The notes beneath the pieces were generated by a model that saw only the letters and a list, made by a program, of their open reading frames with translations, was not told the origin of the DNA and searched no databases. This document shows, one piece after another, positions 50,362 to 63,400 of a stretch of DNA of 64,000 nucleotides. Positions within the stretch are counted from its first letter, which is position 1. The number at the start of each line of letters is the position of its first letter. Source of the DNA: Wuchereria bancrofti (lineage: Eukaryota; Nematoda; Chromadorea; Rhabditida; Onchocercidae). The position numbers and the translations under genes are program-made. The DNA is taken from positions 500,956 through 564,955 of the forward strand of contig SSBO01000001.1 in NCBI GenBank assembly GCA_005281725.1. The letters run 5' to 3'.

Positions 50362-51639
50362 AAAAAGAAGGCATATTACAAAAATATGAAATGTGATTTG
50401 TTTATTCTAAATAAATTCGCAAAAATTTAATTAAAATTAACAATTTGATAATAATTTTCTAAGAGATATGATTAAATTTATGAAAAATTTTCGAAAGATT
50501 ATACAGCAAAAAATAGATTTTTTTTTTTTTGTTAAATTTAGATTTATCTTTAGAAGAATTTAATCTATTAAGGTTAATTTTAGATTTCGTTAATTTTATT
50601 TAAAAAATTTTTACTTCCATAATAAGAAAACGCTTAACAAAGAAAAAAAGAAAACGAGGAAAGAAAATTAAATCAAAATGTAAAATTAACCTAACAAATA
50701 ATCAACTTCCTTAAAAATCTTAAATATAAATTAAAAGACTAAACTGATAAATGTCTGATCAATTAGCCACCTTTCAAATTTTTAAGTTAACTTTTATAAA
50801 CAGTAAAGTTTATTAGAAAGAAAAAGTCAGCTTTGAATAAGCGCTAAGCTAAATAATTTAAATGCATCATACTAGTTTTTTTCTTCAATTCTCCAAACAA
50901 ATTCCCTCAACAAAATCTAGATTTACTCAATTCAAAATTAAAATTTAAATCTGGAAATTCAATTTATCAAAGCTGAAACTATTAGTTAAGAGCATCCAAT
51001 TAAATTAAATCAAAAAGAATCGCTGCAAATGATGAAATAAGAAGAGAACAGAGTAAGATGAAAAGAAAATAGAACATTTTCAAATATTTTAAAGTAAAAT
51101 TTGTTGAAAAAAAAAAATTAATTTTGTCGTTTTAAAGTTAAACATTTCAGTATTTGTAGTATTTTTTTAAGTATTACTCGTTCTATGTTGTTCATTCCTC
51201 ACTTCTTCAATTCGCTATGATTGATAAGTAAATATGAGCTAAAAATTAATTTAAATCATTTCATGAAAACCGGAATGTAGAATAAACTCAACCAGAAAAT
51301 CCGGTCTTGTATTTCGGCTAGATTCCTAACCAGATGATAATGAAGAATGTGACAAGCATTTATTTACATAACATCGTCTCTTTTGTAAATTAAAAGTGAA
51401 ATTTTTTTATAATTAATAATAGAATTGGACGAAAAAGCATTGTCTGATATATTTAATTAATTATTTTATTATAAAATGCAAATAATTCAATTTTTTCTAT
51501 GTAATTAAAGAAATGTTTCTTGAAAAATGCGAAGCATTGTTTAATATTTATAACAGACTTATAGAAATACTTTAATTTCCTTTCTAAAATTTGTTGGATA
51601 ATTTTTTCAAGTATCGCAAGCTAATAATCCAATTTCATA

Positions 51640-51830
51640 ATCAGTGTGCTGTTTTAATAATTCGGCATAAAATTATCATTGATAATCTAATAAATTAATT
51701 CATGATTTAGCATGCTAATCAAATAATTCTCTTCATAGTTATCACTGATAATCTAATAATTCAAATTCATAATCAGTATGCTAATTCAGCTCATAGTTAT
51801 CATTGATAATCCAATAATTCAGTTCATTTT
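51640..51830. repeat. degenerate tandem repeat, about 65-bp period
   Basis: Three imperfect units share ATCATTGATAATCTAATAA, an AATTCAT stretch and AGCATGCTAAT or AGTATGCTAAT. Confidence 0.65.
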
Positions 51831-52009
51831 CGATGCTTATTTAAATTTTACAAGCTGTGAACACAGTTCAATAATCTAATTCTCTTAAATTCATTTCTTA
51901 TTTAATTATTTTAATTATCAGTTAACTCATTTTTTTTGTCGTTTTAATGTCAAAGTTTGCAGTTATAGTATTTTACTTTTAAAATTTTACTGTTTAAGAT
52001 TGACTTACA

Positions 52010-52175
52010 GTTTCGTACTGCTTATGTTGTTTATCATTATCAATTTACTGTTTATTATTAATAATTATAGTATTTTACCGTTTATCATTATCAGATACAG
52101 TATCCTGCTATTTATCATCATCAGTTATATATTTTACTGTTTATCATTATCAGTTATAACATCTTACTGTTTACG
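52010..52175. repeat. degenerate short repeats
   Basis: Four or more imperfect copies of TTACTGTTTATCATTATCAG spaced 25-45 bp apart. Confidence 0.65.
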
Positions 52176-52601
52176 TTTGCAAAATTCGAAGTAAAACGTA
52201 GAATCAACTAAAGCATTGTCCTCATTTCCTTGTTGACATATTTATTATTTGCTAATAATTTGCTGTATACATATTTAAAAATTAGTTGATCATTAATCTT
52301 ATGATGAATTAATTAATAATCTTCCTTAATGTAAAAGAATTACTGAGATTATAATTTTCTGCTATTTATCATCATCAAATTATAATTTTGATTATTTTTA
52401 ATTACTAATTATAATTTTCTGCTATTTATCATATAATCCTATCGATAATATTTCCTTCATTAATTATAACTATGATAAGATGTTTACTATTGCTGATGTA
52501 ATCACTGTAATATATAATCAATAAACAAAAATCACTATGTTTGTTTCAAAAATTTCCACCAAATTTGCTAATACATTCATTTTTTTAAAATTTAATCCAT
52601 C

Positions 52602-52644
52602 TGTATGTATGTATGTGTGTGTATGTGTGTATGTGTCTGTCTAT
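52602..52644. repeat. GTAT/GTGT microsatellite
   Basis: Alternating TATG and TGTG units ending in TCTGTCTAT. Confidence 0.85.
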
Positions 52645-54929
52645 TTGCTTTATATTTTATTGAGATATTTGGTTCCTCTAATTTATAGTTCACAATTTAA
52701 ATTGTAATTCGTATTAGTTCTAATTTATATTTTACAGTTGAAAGAATCATTTTCAAATTCTCTCTTCTTACTATATCATCATAATAGTTTGTGATTAGCA
52801 TGAGATAATCAAATTAATTACTGCATATATCACATAGATAATTAAATTAATTTTCTATATGTCATATTTGAATTCTTTTTCATTCAGTTTTATCAATAGC
52901 AGATTGCTTATCACATATTGCATTATTTAAACTATCAATCATTTGTTTACTTGTCAAAATTTTCAAGCTGTATAATATAATTTAAGTGAGTCTCTCTTTT
53001 TCATCTGAAAATTTTTGATTTTAAAATTGTCTCACTTAAACTTAGTTATATTGCTGTTTCAATCAATCGTTTACTTATACTTCCATTACTGTTTAGATCA
53101 TTTTTCATTTGACATCTGAGATAATCCATATGAATTATTTCTTTTTTTTTATAGTTCAAACAGTTTGATAATTTTTTTTTCTGAAAATTTTTAAATAATA
53201 GCAATTGCAAAAAAAAAAATTTACAAAAACCATTATTGTTAATCATTAAACAACAACAATATTTCACCAATATTTTAATATTTACTATATCTCAGTGAGT
53301 AATTTGTTGAATTATGGCACAATAGAAATGATTTAAAATATTATCAATGGAATAGGAAAAATTGACAAATTGATAAGAACTAAAATAATTTAGTAATTAA
53401 ATGCATACATTTTTTTACGCTTTATATTAAAGTTATGCTACAAAGTATTAATTTGGTTTGAATATAATGAAAAAATTGTTAAGCATGACAAAAGTTACCT
53501 TTACTTCTTGCATTTTTTTTAAGTGAAATCAATTTATCAAAAAAATCAAAAAAAAAAAATGGAAAACCTGTGATGACTCACTTACTGTATGGTTTGCAAT
53601 AAAAATTGCTATGAAATATTAGGACAACAAATCTAGGTATGCTAGCAATAAAAACTGCTATAAAATATTTGAATAAACAATAACAGTATGCTCATTTTAA
53701 GAATAATTTCCTGCCAAAAATATTAAAATAATTCAAAAGATTAGAATTTAACGTGAAATTCTAACAATTATTTAAACATTTTATCATTTATTGGTGAAAA
53801 TTCTTCTCAAAAACTATTCTACAATAAAAGAAATAAAAACAAAAAGATAGTTAATCAATTCAATGAAAAAAGGCTATAACAAAATCACTTAGCTCTAACC
53901 ATTTTATCTTCTTGCTTCTTCAAAAATTTATTTTTGCTAATTGTATTACAAAAGAAAATAAACCATATGTCAATATCAAAATCATTGACGAAAATATTAA
54001 TAAATTTTACAGTCTTTTATTAAAAAATAAAATATTTCCATCTAAAATACAAACAAACTAACTGACAAGCTGTTTATAGTAAAATGTAACCTTTTAACAA
54101 AATATTTGTGCTTCTTTTTGCGTTTTAGCAAATCAACTAGTATTTCATTCTTCTTTTTCATTTAAGCATTAAAATGCTATAGAAGAGTTTAAAGAATGGA
54201 TTGTAAATTAAAATATGCATGAGAAGAAATACAATATTTAATAAAATAGCATTCACAATCACCATATATTAATAACAACATTATGACCTAATTTACAGAT
54301 AAGTCAATAAAAAATGCAAAATGAAAATATGGCAATTACATATACATACTATCACAAACAACTAATTTCATGTCAAAAAAAAAACTTTCGTCTTTCCAAT
54401 CTCTTCTCATATTTCATTTTTTTTTTTCATTTAAACATAAATTGCTATGGGAAATTTTAAAAAGTGAATTATAAATTAAAATCTACATAAGAAAAATGTA
54501 TTTATATCCGATTACAATTATTTATTTTCGAATCTTTTTCCGGTACGATCAACAGAATAAAAAAGAAGTAAGATGTCTTCATATTCAAAGAGAAACACAA
54601 TGAGCACTCAGATTAAAATTCTCGTTATCACATGAAATACCCTTAGGGAAAATTAAAAGAAATTGATTTCTGCTAAATCATATTTGATAAGTTTTAAATC
54701 AAAACGAAACACCAGCAAATTTATTTTTGCCAGTATAAAATACTGAACCATCACATGATTAATATGAATATATACAATTATAACATGAACAGAAGTGATG
54801 TATTTAAAAATACAAAACAACAACTATCCGTCTCTTTTTTCTTTAATTTTAAGCTCTTTATAACTTCGAGATCATTCCGGAAGTGATATTTTAAATCTTC
54901 ACAAATAAACCATATGTATAATGCACAAA

Positions 54930-57900
54930 CTAATCCATTTTTTCAACGCTTTCAATTGCTTTTATTCGGTAAGATAGATCCCGAATCCTGAAAGTTTGTC
55001 ATTTTTAATCGGAAAATACCAACTTATTAATTCGGTTGTAAACTTCTTGCAATGCTATAACACAGCAAAATCTGTATTATCATTGCACATGTTAACAGCG
55101 AAAAAGACGATTACCAAAGGGAATCTAGCACTGAATTCAGAAAAAGTAATTCTTTTAAATTGATGAAATCAATGAAAATCTATTGATTTCATTAACAAAT
55201 AGAGTTGACCTCTGCAAACAGATAATAACTAAAATATCTTATCTTCATACCTTTGGATAATTTCTTTCCTAACTGGCGTAGTGAAATGATTCAACAAACA
55301 AGAAACCGTCACAAAAGCAAACGCAACGTTATACGTCCAAACTAATGTGAAATTGGATAACCACATAAAACTGCCGTACGCTCCGACTAGATCGAATGTC
55401 GTAATTCCTAAAAAGAGAATGTTTAGTTCTGGGAGCTGAAATGGCAACTGATACGATTCCATGATGACATACATCAGAAATATAGTAATGAAACAAACCA
55501 AGAGTTCGTGCAAGCACTGGAAGGGCTGAACTAAGTACTAAAACAGTTGTACAGTTCGCAATCACGCGTGTCATAGATGTTTTATGCAACTGTGGTCGAA
55601 TTCTTCGTAACAATGGTACTGAATAAACTCCAATCATTGCAGCAACCATTATATACCTAAATAATCATATACTGGTCGCAAAGTAATTATATTAATGGTA
55701 TAGTCATGGAAATCATCCAAACTTATACGAACCTATAAAACACTTCAATTAGTTAACTTTAGCTGTTTTGATATCTTACCAAATTATGATAACTTCTATG
55801 ACAGCTCCAAAAATGCCTAATGTATGACGTGAATTTACTTCCATGTATTGCACATAAACAGGTAATGCCCGAAATCCAAATAGCAACTGCAGCGTATTGA
55901 TTAATACCATAAACACAGTAATTGCCTAAAATTATCCAAAACAACTAGTAAAACTAAGAAAAATGCAAAAACTATGGAAGTTATTATTGCAAAAAACGAA
56001 TAAATATGCGATAAAACCGTAAGAACTGCGTGAACTGGACAAACTTATTAAATTGTCAATAATTGAATTGAATTATGAATTATTGTTTGTTTTGATAAAA
56101 AAGCATTATTTGATTAACTTACAGTTAGAAGAAACAAGACAACGATCGCAAATACGTATTTCACTGTTTGTAACACAACTTGATAGCCACGAAGAGGTTT
56201 CTGTGGAAGAAATGGATCTGGAAGTGATACATCTCCAAGGTTGTTCCGTTGCAATCGTCTTTTAAGAGTTTGGTATTCCAGTCGAAATATCGCTTCCTCT
56301 AACGGATCGATAATTTTTTGATGTTCTGTTGCAAGCAGATGGTTCGATACTACCGAGAACATTCTTGCTAATCCTGGAATTAGAAATAGTGATTGCTATA
56401 AATCTTATAATTGTCATCCTACTGAAATCTGTTGTAAACCTAGAATTTGTAAAAATGAGATATTTTTTGCCAAATGAAAGAATTTCAAAAACTAGAAAAA
56501 AATGTAAAACTACCTATGGGAGTTGTGATCAGCAACGTCATTACTCCAAGCAAGGATACACACGAATATAGAAATGGCAAATTGACAGATGTGAAATTGA
56601 GTATAGACAGTGAAATTGAATCGCTTTCTGCCTGAAGATTTTATAACTTTATAGAAAGTAGGAATGAAAGTTTTCGTTTTTCCAAGATTAAACTAAAAAC
56701 ATCAAATTCGAAGAACAAAGCTGAACGAAACAGGAACTCAATCAAGAAAAAAACTCCGGATTTAATACAACTTAATTTTGCGGATTTTGCGGATGCGTAA
56801 TTTTAGATAAACAGTAAATAGGAAAGAGATAAATAAGTGGGTGAGAATACTCCGAATCATCAAAATTATAATTAAAAATAATGAAACTTACGAGGAAAAG
56901 AGAGTATACGACATCAGCCAAACATATTAAAACGACAATAAGAAGTATGCAGACAGCAACAGTTTCATATACTCGAGTCATTATGCCCTAAAAATTTCTA
57001 GAAACATTATGTCAGACTACTTGACTACTACACCGAAATAATAAAAGAATACAATTTCAAAAAGAATGTGATAGTAGTGAATTCTCAGTAATATTCATCG
57101 ACCACATTTCATCCGATAACAACACTACTCAATAATCAATTTTATTAACCTAATGGATTAACTAAATAAGAAATTGTTAAACTCTGCCCAGCTGCAGAGC
57201 GATATATGACCTAGAAGTTTCGCTTAATGAGGGAATATTTCTGTCCGGACTAATAAAGTTCAATGCTATCGACAGCTGATATGAAAGTCGAACTAAAATT
57301 AACAGTTTAATTTGTGGCACTGCGTCTTTCCAATGTAAGATGAAATTAGCTATAATACTAGAAGTATTCAATGACAAAGAAACTGTGGTAGTTTTATGAC
57401 CTTTCAAAAGGGAGAATAATGAAACTTAAAACTGAGAAAACAAGAACGCAAAAACTCATTACCTTTCCATGACCTTTGAATCCTTGAGATTCAATAAAAA
57501 AATAAGCAAATGGAAGAAGTATAAACAACGACAGATTGCTTAAAGCAAAAATATAGTTCCAAAGTGAGTGTATCAGAGGCCAGTTCAACCACTGGAAATA
57601 ATAACTGTCGGGATAAGCCTGTATTATTTCAGACCCAATCACAGAAAACGGCAATAATGTGGCAGCTCCCATCGATACTGCCAAAGACCATGTACACATC
57701 CATAAACTACAAAAGAACAGTATTAATGAAATATTAAGCAATTAAAATTAGATAACATTAACTTAATATCTGAAACGTGCGGAGAAGCATTGATATATAT
57801 CAAATAATTTTAGACTTACGAAACACGAAATACAAAAAAATCCTCGCCACCAGAGTACAATTCATCATTATCGCTTCGTTCTTTCAATAGGCGAATGATC

Positions 57901-58374
57901 GAATACGAAATTAAATATAAACATATAAACAACAACATACAGATCTGAAAAGATTAAGCAAAAACTTCAATAGGTGAATACTTTCTGCTCAACAATAATA
58001 GGAAAACAACACGAAGCTTGAGCGTTGATTATAAAGTAATGTAAAAGGAATTGTAAACTATGCTTCATTGAATAACAAATTAAGACTGAAATATTCTCAT
58101 CTAGATATATCACATATAATTCAGATTTCCAAAATCCCAGCTAAAAGCTAAAAAAACAGAAGCAAATTCGTCAAATATACGCAAAAATTATTCTACTTAC
58201 TATCTGATATCAAAAAAAAAGAAAAAAAAAGGGACAGAAGAAAACAACTTTGTTTATAAATTAACATGCATTATTAACAAAAATTAACTAGTACAATGAT
58301 ACACTTACAATATGTTGACGGATGAACTGGTGGAAACGTTGTTCACGTTCACTAACATCCTCATATTGTTCCAT
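54930..58374 (-). CDS. LMBR1-family multi-pass membrane protein, about 472 aa
   Basis: Exons are 58374-58309, 57944-57820, 57706-57463, 56987-56892, 56631-56514, 56373-56123, 55925-55780, 55656-55499, 55407-55251 and 54987-54930. The N-terminus MEQYEDVSEREQRFHQ and blocks AATLLPFSVIGSEI, YYFQWLNWPLIHSLWNYIFA, LPFLYSCVSLLGVMTLLITT, LVLSSALPVLARTLGITTFD and FMWLSNFTLVWTYNVAFAF match LMBR1/LMBR1L closely. About nine hydrophobic segments are visible. LMBR1L is described as a lipocalin receptor and a Wnt-pathway regulator at the ER or plasma membrane; which role applies here is unknown. The last exon is the least certain. The central cytoplasmic loop is shorter than in vertebrates. A TTTTACAG acceptor lies 61 bases before the ATG. 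Confidence 0.93.
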
Positions 58375-58435
58375 TGTACTAAATCATCGATGCTTACGTT
58401 ATTTCTTTCTTTTTTTTCTTCTTGTTATTTTCTTC

Positions 58436-58446
58436 CTGTAAAAGTA
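58436..58446 (-). promoter_or_regulatory. candidate SL trans-splice acceptor of LMBR1 gene
   Basis: TTACTTTTACAG on the minus strand, 61 bases before the ATG; the leader is purine-rich. Confidence 0.45.
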
Positions 58447-59053
58447 AGAAGAAAAAAAAAGCAAAAATCTTAAAACACCTAAAAAATTAAACAAAAATTT
58501 ATTTCTCAAACAGTTGTTTAATAACACTTATTGTCCTGTCACCCTTCTCCTTCCCCAACAAAACAAAAAAAAAACCTGAAATCACGCGAGCTCAAAATGT
58601 CACTTTATAACGAAATCCTTTTGCGGTACTTGTTAAATCCGAACGCCAGTTTTACGTGTACTAACTGTAACCAAAGTTTGTTATGAGTTAGCGTTGCATT
58701 TTTACTCTTTCATTATCTCACTGTTATATTAAGCTTTTAAATTTTGAGTCTTTAAAAGAAAGTGAATTTTGACAATGTTTAAAAGATAATATTACACTGT
58801 TTATACGCTTTAGTTTTATTATATACTTTTCCGATAGTTCTGTTTATTTTATTTCCTCATAAATTTTATTTATTTTTTTCATAAATTTTAATAAACACAA
58901 TTTGCTGAGTCTTTTTCTGCTAAAATTTGGCAAATATTTGATGTAATTGTTTTAGAATAACAAAAAAGAGCTGTCATTCTCAACTATTCATCGTAGCATT
59001 TGCATATATGGTAATAAATTTAACTGTTTGAACTGATTCCGACTTTGATTTCA
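58447..59053. other. divergent promoter region (LMBR1 / RCC1L)
   Basis: About 600 bp between divergent starts. AT-rich, no gene or clear motif seen. Confidence 0.5.
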
Positions 59054-59054
59054 G
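59054..59054 (+). promoter_or_regulatory. candidate SL trans-splice acceptor of RCC1L
   Basis: GACTTTGATTTCAG ends here, four bases before the ATG. Confidence 0.65.
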
Positions 59055-59058
59055 GATA

Positions 59059-60258
59059 ATGAAATCGGCAACAATTCAGGAAGCTATAACAGTTGCTAGA
59101 TTGAAGGCTAAAAAGAGTAATTTGGTGTATGGTTGTGGTTTTGGGAAAACAGGGAGTCTTTTTACGAAAGTATTGCGAGAAACCGGACTAAATGGATTCA
59201 AGAAACCCCGACAAATTCTATATTTTAATTCGCGTAATATTCGTCATGTTGCAGCCGGACTTGGCTTTTCAGTTTTGGCATCGGAACAGAAACTTTATGG
59301 TGGTGGCGTTGATATTTTTAGTAACGATTTAAATAATAGGAATTATTGGAATGAAGGTATTTGTTTGAATAGTAATGCCAAAAAAGAGCAGTTTGGTACC
59401 ATAATAAGCGTTGCGGCTGGTCGACGACATTTTCTGGTTGCATCCAAAAAAGCAGTTTATGCATTTGGTGACAATGCTCATGGTCAGTGTGGACAGGATC
59501 CTGAAAATGTGCCCTTTGTAAGACTGGAAAATAAACCATTTCAAAAAATTATGATTCCTTCGGATTCAAAAATTGCTCAAATACATTGCACGCTAGATAC
59601 ATCATTCATCATTCTGGATTCTGGTGAGATATTTTCATTTGGATTAGGTACAGATGGACAATTGGGACGCGGCGTATGTAATTATGATTGGCGGTGTTTA
59701 CCAATTGAAGGTGATTTGAAAGGAATGAAGGTAGCAGCTTTAAAAGGAAGCACGGATACTTTGATGGCAGTGACAGAAAGCGGTGAATTATTCATGTGGG
59801 GACAGAATGAATACGAACAGATGTATCCATTTGTGAAGGATATTCAAAGTGGTTTTCCATGTGAAATTCGTCTTTCCATGGAGAAAATTATAGCAGCAGA
59901 TTCTACGGCAACTTCTTGCATAGCATTAAGTAGCAATAATCAAGTTTATGTTTGGGGTTTTGGGATTCTCGGTATGGGACCCAATGTTACATCATTACGA
60001 CGACCAGCACTTCTGGAAAATAATCTTTTCAGTGGTGGTCCAAATGATTCGGGTAAAGTGAAGAAAGTTTTTGCTGGTAATTCTTCGATGTTTGCAATTT
60101 CAAAAATGGATAATCTCTTTTCTTGGGGTCTTAATAGGTTCTCTCATTTGGGTCTTTCACATGACAAAGATCAATATTTCCCATTTCAAGTTGATGTATT
60201 GAAAAAACCATTAGATGTATCAATTGCACCTGACCATGTATTGTTCTTGATGAGGTGA
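59059..60258 (+). CDS. RCC1L (WBSCR16)-like mitochondrial RCC1-repeat protein, 399 aa, intronless
   Basis: One open frame with RCC1-type blade motifs: VYGCGFGKTGSL, VAAGLGFSVLAS, VYAFGDNAHGQCG, IFSFGLGTDGQLGRG, LFMWGQNEYEQ, VYVWGFGILGMGPN and LFSWGLNRFSHLGL. The closing DQYFPFQVDVLKKPLDV matches the end of human RCC1L rather than nuclear RCC1. The protein should fold as a seven-bladed propeller; RCC1L acts in mitochondria, reported in mitoribosome assembly and OPA1 exchange. The basic start MKSATIQEAITVARLKAKK could be a targeting peptide. It is one of only two intronless genes in the window, the other being the 102-aa secreted protein. DNA ligase IV follows 239 bp downstream on the same strand. 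Confidence 0.92.
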   Translation: MKSATIQEAITVARLKAKKSNLVYGCGFGKTGSLFTKVLRETGLNGFKKPRQILYFNSRNIRHVAAGLGFSVLASEQKLYGGGVDIFSNDLNNRNYWNEGICLNSNAKKEQFGTIISVAAGRRHFLVASKKAVYAFGDNAHGQCGQDPENVPFVRLENKPFQKIMIPSDSKIAQIHCTLDTSFIILDSGEIFSFGLGTDGQLGRGVCNYDWRCLPIEGDLKGMKVAALKGSTDTLMAVTESGELFMWGQNEYEQMYPFVKDIQSGFPCEIRLSMEKIIAADSTATSCIALSSNNQVYVWGFGILGMGPNVTSLRRPALLENNLFSGGPNDSGKVKKVFAGNSSMFAISKMDNLFSWGLNRFSHLGLSHDKDQYFPFQVDVLKKPLDVSIAPDHVLFLMR

Positions 60259-60497
60259 TATGTAGCATTTATCATGTTCTTGGCATTGTTATTGATTTCA
60301 TGTTAGATGATTCAAAATATGGTTAAAAAGACTATTTTATTTTCTTCCTTTGCCAATGTGCCTTATATATTTTTTTAAACGTCGTTCCCTTATCTTTTTT
60401 TTTTTTTTTAAGAACTTTCCGCTGATGCTGATCTCTCCTTGTATGTTTCCATCCAGATTTTAAATGTAATAAATTAATTAAAGGCATTGGTTACTAA
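60259..60497. other. short spacer between RCC1L and DNA ligase IV
   Basis: 239 bp with a T-tract near 60391 and a candidate SL acceptor at 60456. The leader that follows holds a minimal upstream ATG-TAA (60464-60469). Confidence 0.55.
60456..60456 (+). promoter_or_regulatory. candidate SL trans-splice acceptor of DNA ligase IV
   Basis: GTTTCCATCCAG ends here, 41 bases before the ATG at 60498. Confidence 0.45.
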
Positions 60498-63400
60498 ATG
60501 TCCGGTAGTGGTGAAACTGATGAAGAAGCATTAGAAGACACTGATAGCAGCCCCAGAAAGGAAGATGAAGAAGTGGAAAATGCTGCGGCGAGTAGTTTGG
60601 AAGAAGAAATTTCTAGAAATTTCAAATATGCAACATTGTGCAAGTACTTAGATTATATGCAGCAGATTCATTTCAAAAATAAATTAGGTAAGGAACGAGT
60701 GTTGAAAGCATTGGTGACAAAATGGGCAGCAAATGCATCTAAATTTACAAATGATATCGTTAGTTTTTACCCGGTTTTACGTATCATGGCAAATTCACTG
60801 GATCGACGAAAATTTCACATGAAATCGGTTAGTTCATACTAAGATTTATGAAGAGAAAAATTCATGGCTTATACTGTATAAAGTATTTTCCAGAAATATG
60901 TCGATTTATATGTGTAGAAGTTAATATGTGTGATTGTATTTTTTTCGTTTATGACATTTTATTTGCATTAATGAATTTTCTAGAAACGAATTATATCAAA
61001 AGTATGCCAAGTGTTGCTTCTTCCTCCAAAGATAAAAAAAAAATTGTTGCAGATAGATTCCAAGGTAAATATATTTATTAATTTGCTCTCTATTTATTTA
61101 TTCTCTTCATTTTTTGTTGATGGAATAGCTTTTTGATTTTCTCTTTAAGAAAATCACATAAGAATATTAAAAGTGTACAGCATAGATTGCATTATATCGT
61201 GTATTGATTACATTTCAGATTATTCGCGGTATGGACTTCATCAAAAATAGCTTCTATGTTCTTGCTTCAGTGTTTTTAGTTAGGCAAAATTCCTCAGATA
61301 TGCTAAGGCTAACATGATTACTGAATATGATGCATTTATTTGATTATTCTTCTTTTAGTTCGACCATTAAAATCGGAATAGAACTCAATTAATCCGTTGT
61401 TGTTATAGTAAGTAATGCGGGATGTGTTTTAAATAAAAATGAAATTTTCTAAAAAAATCACCCGTGAAATCATTTGCAGAGTGCAGACCAGTCGATTATG
61501 AAACTTGCAGAAGAAGTATCGATGCGAAATTCAACTACTGCTAAGCGTGAACTGTCTCTTTTTGATGTGAATGATTCGCTGTGCAAAATAACAGAAAGAG
61601 AAATAAGTAAATATTTTTGCTATGCATTAAGAAGATTTGTTTGTAACATAAGTCGAAATTATTTAGTTTATTTTTATAAATTCATAGTTTTTCATGTTTT
61701 TAGGTAACGCAGAACTAGAAAAGCTTTTAAAAGCTTGTGCAACAGTGCGTGAAGTCTACTGGCTTTTGCAAGTATTGGTTCGTAGGATTGAAGTAAGTTA
61801 TATATTGTGAGTACACACATTCTCATTATGTTAGTCTAATAATTCAATTTTCAACTGTGAGCAAAGAAATTTTGTTGATTATACATTTTGATATCTTGGC
61901 TAACTCGAAAATTACAGGAATTTGTATAATTCGGCATAAGTCAGTATTGGTTCGTATTATGTATTAAATGATACATAATAAGATACTACTAATATTTGCC
62001 TGTTGTATTACTTTTTTGTTGAAAAAAATATATTTCAGCGCTCTTTAAAGGTAACATCTTCAAGTTTATTAAGCTGGATACATCCCAATGGAGCTACATT
62101 ATATCAGTCTGGAGTCAGTTTGCGAAAAATATGTGATCTTGTTGTGGAAGGTAAAATGACAGACAATTCGAACATGCTTTTTCGTCGTTTTGAACCAATG
62201 TTATTAGCAAGAATCAGACACGGTACTGGAGATGTTTACGACAAAGTAATTACTTCAAACATATAAAAATTTAATTACTTCAGTTGCATATGAAAAAGGT
62301 AGTTGTGTAAAATTCTATTTAATTAAAAGTCTCTTTGAGAGACTTTTAATTTTCTTTGAGAGGTATGATTATTTTGTATGATGTTGGAAATTTAAGAATT
62401 TTCAGCTTTTACCTCTATAATAGTTCAGCAGGTAATTTCATATAAATTTGAGCTGGTTCATTTCTGTGGCCAAGAATTTTATGTGGAATTAAAATATGAT
62501 GGTGAACATTTCTTATTGCACAGAGGAACGAATTGCGAAATGCGATATTACTCGCGGGTTCAGAACGACTTTACAAATACCATATCACCAGTGCTTGATC
62601 ATAGAATTAATCCATATTTTTCGCCTTCACTTGAAAGCTGTATATTGGACACTGAATTATTACTGTGGGATATTATTGACAAAAAATTCAGTTAGTTCAT
62701 TTAATGCTAAAAAAATTGTTTCGGGCCAAATGCAAAGTGAACTTTCCATTGCTCCACGATATATGATATATAGCTCAGTACACTGTAATATGAAATGCAA
62801 TGTTCTAAAAAGTCCCAGATCATATCAGTTATAAATCGGAGGGTAGTTGACACTGCTAGAAATTTCTTATCAAAAGGCTAAGTATCTGCTGCTATGGGTT
62901 TTTCGATATTTTTTCACTTTCATTTTTTTAGTTTTTCAAATCCTAATCTAAACTGTTAAATTTTCTAATATATGGAACATTAACTTTGTAGTTGGACATA
63001 ATACACAAGCATCGGATGGTCGTATTTATGATGTGAAAGCTCTCAGATCTGATGGTGCAGTAGAGCCAAGTGTTGCGGTATTTGATATTTTATTTTTAAA
63101 TGGGAAATCATTAATGGATGTTCCATTGAGCGAAAGAATTGCTCTTCTTCAAAGTGGTAATGTTTTGCAAAAACAAGATGAGGCAAAAATATTTGTATCG
63201 AAGTTTACTGTTGTCAAGACGAGGTCAGTTTTTCTCGTTAGATTAATTTAATATAAAATCATCGAAACATATCGAAAAAGAAAACCGATAAAATCAATTA
63301 ACTTAAATATGGATAGATTGTACGTGTACTTGAGGAAGATAAACGATTTAATAATACAGTGCAGGAAAAAATTTTGCAAGAGGAACTTTTTTTTTTAATT

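Larger units (their letters stand above)
50362..54929. other. 4.6-kb AT-rich intergenic region
   Basis: No exon with coding character on either strand. Degenerate repeats near 51640-51830 and 52000-52170 and a GT-rich microsatellite near 52602 are the only structures seen. It lies between the secreted orphan gene and the 3' end of the LMBR1-family gene, all on the minus strand. Confidence 0.55.

Noticed and set aside
59318..59544. Two minus-strand frames of about 70 codons
   Set aside because: They lie antisense inside the RCC1L coding frame and show no independent coding signal.
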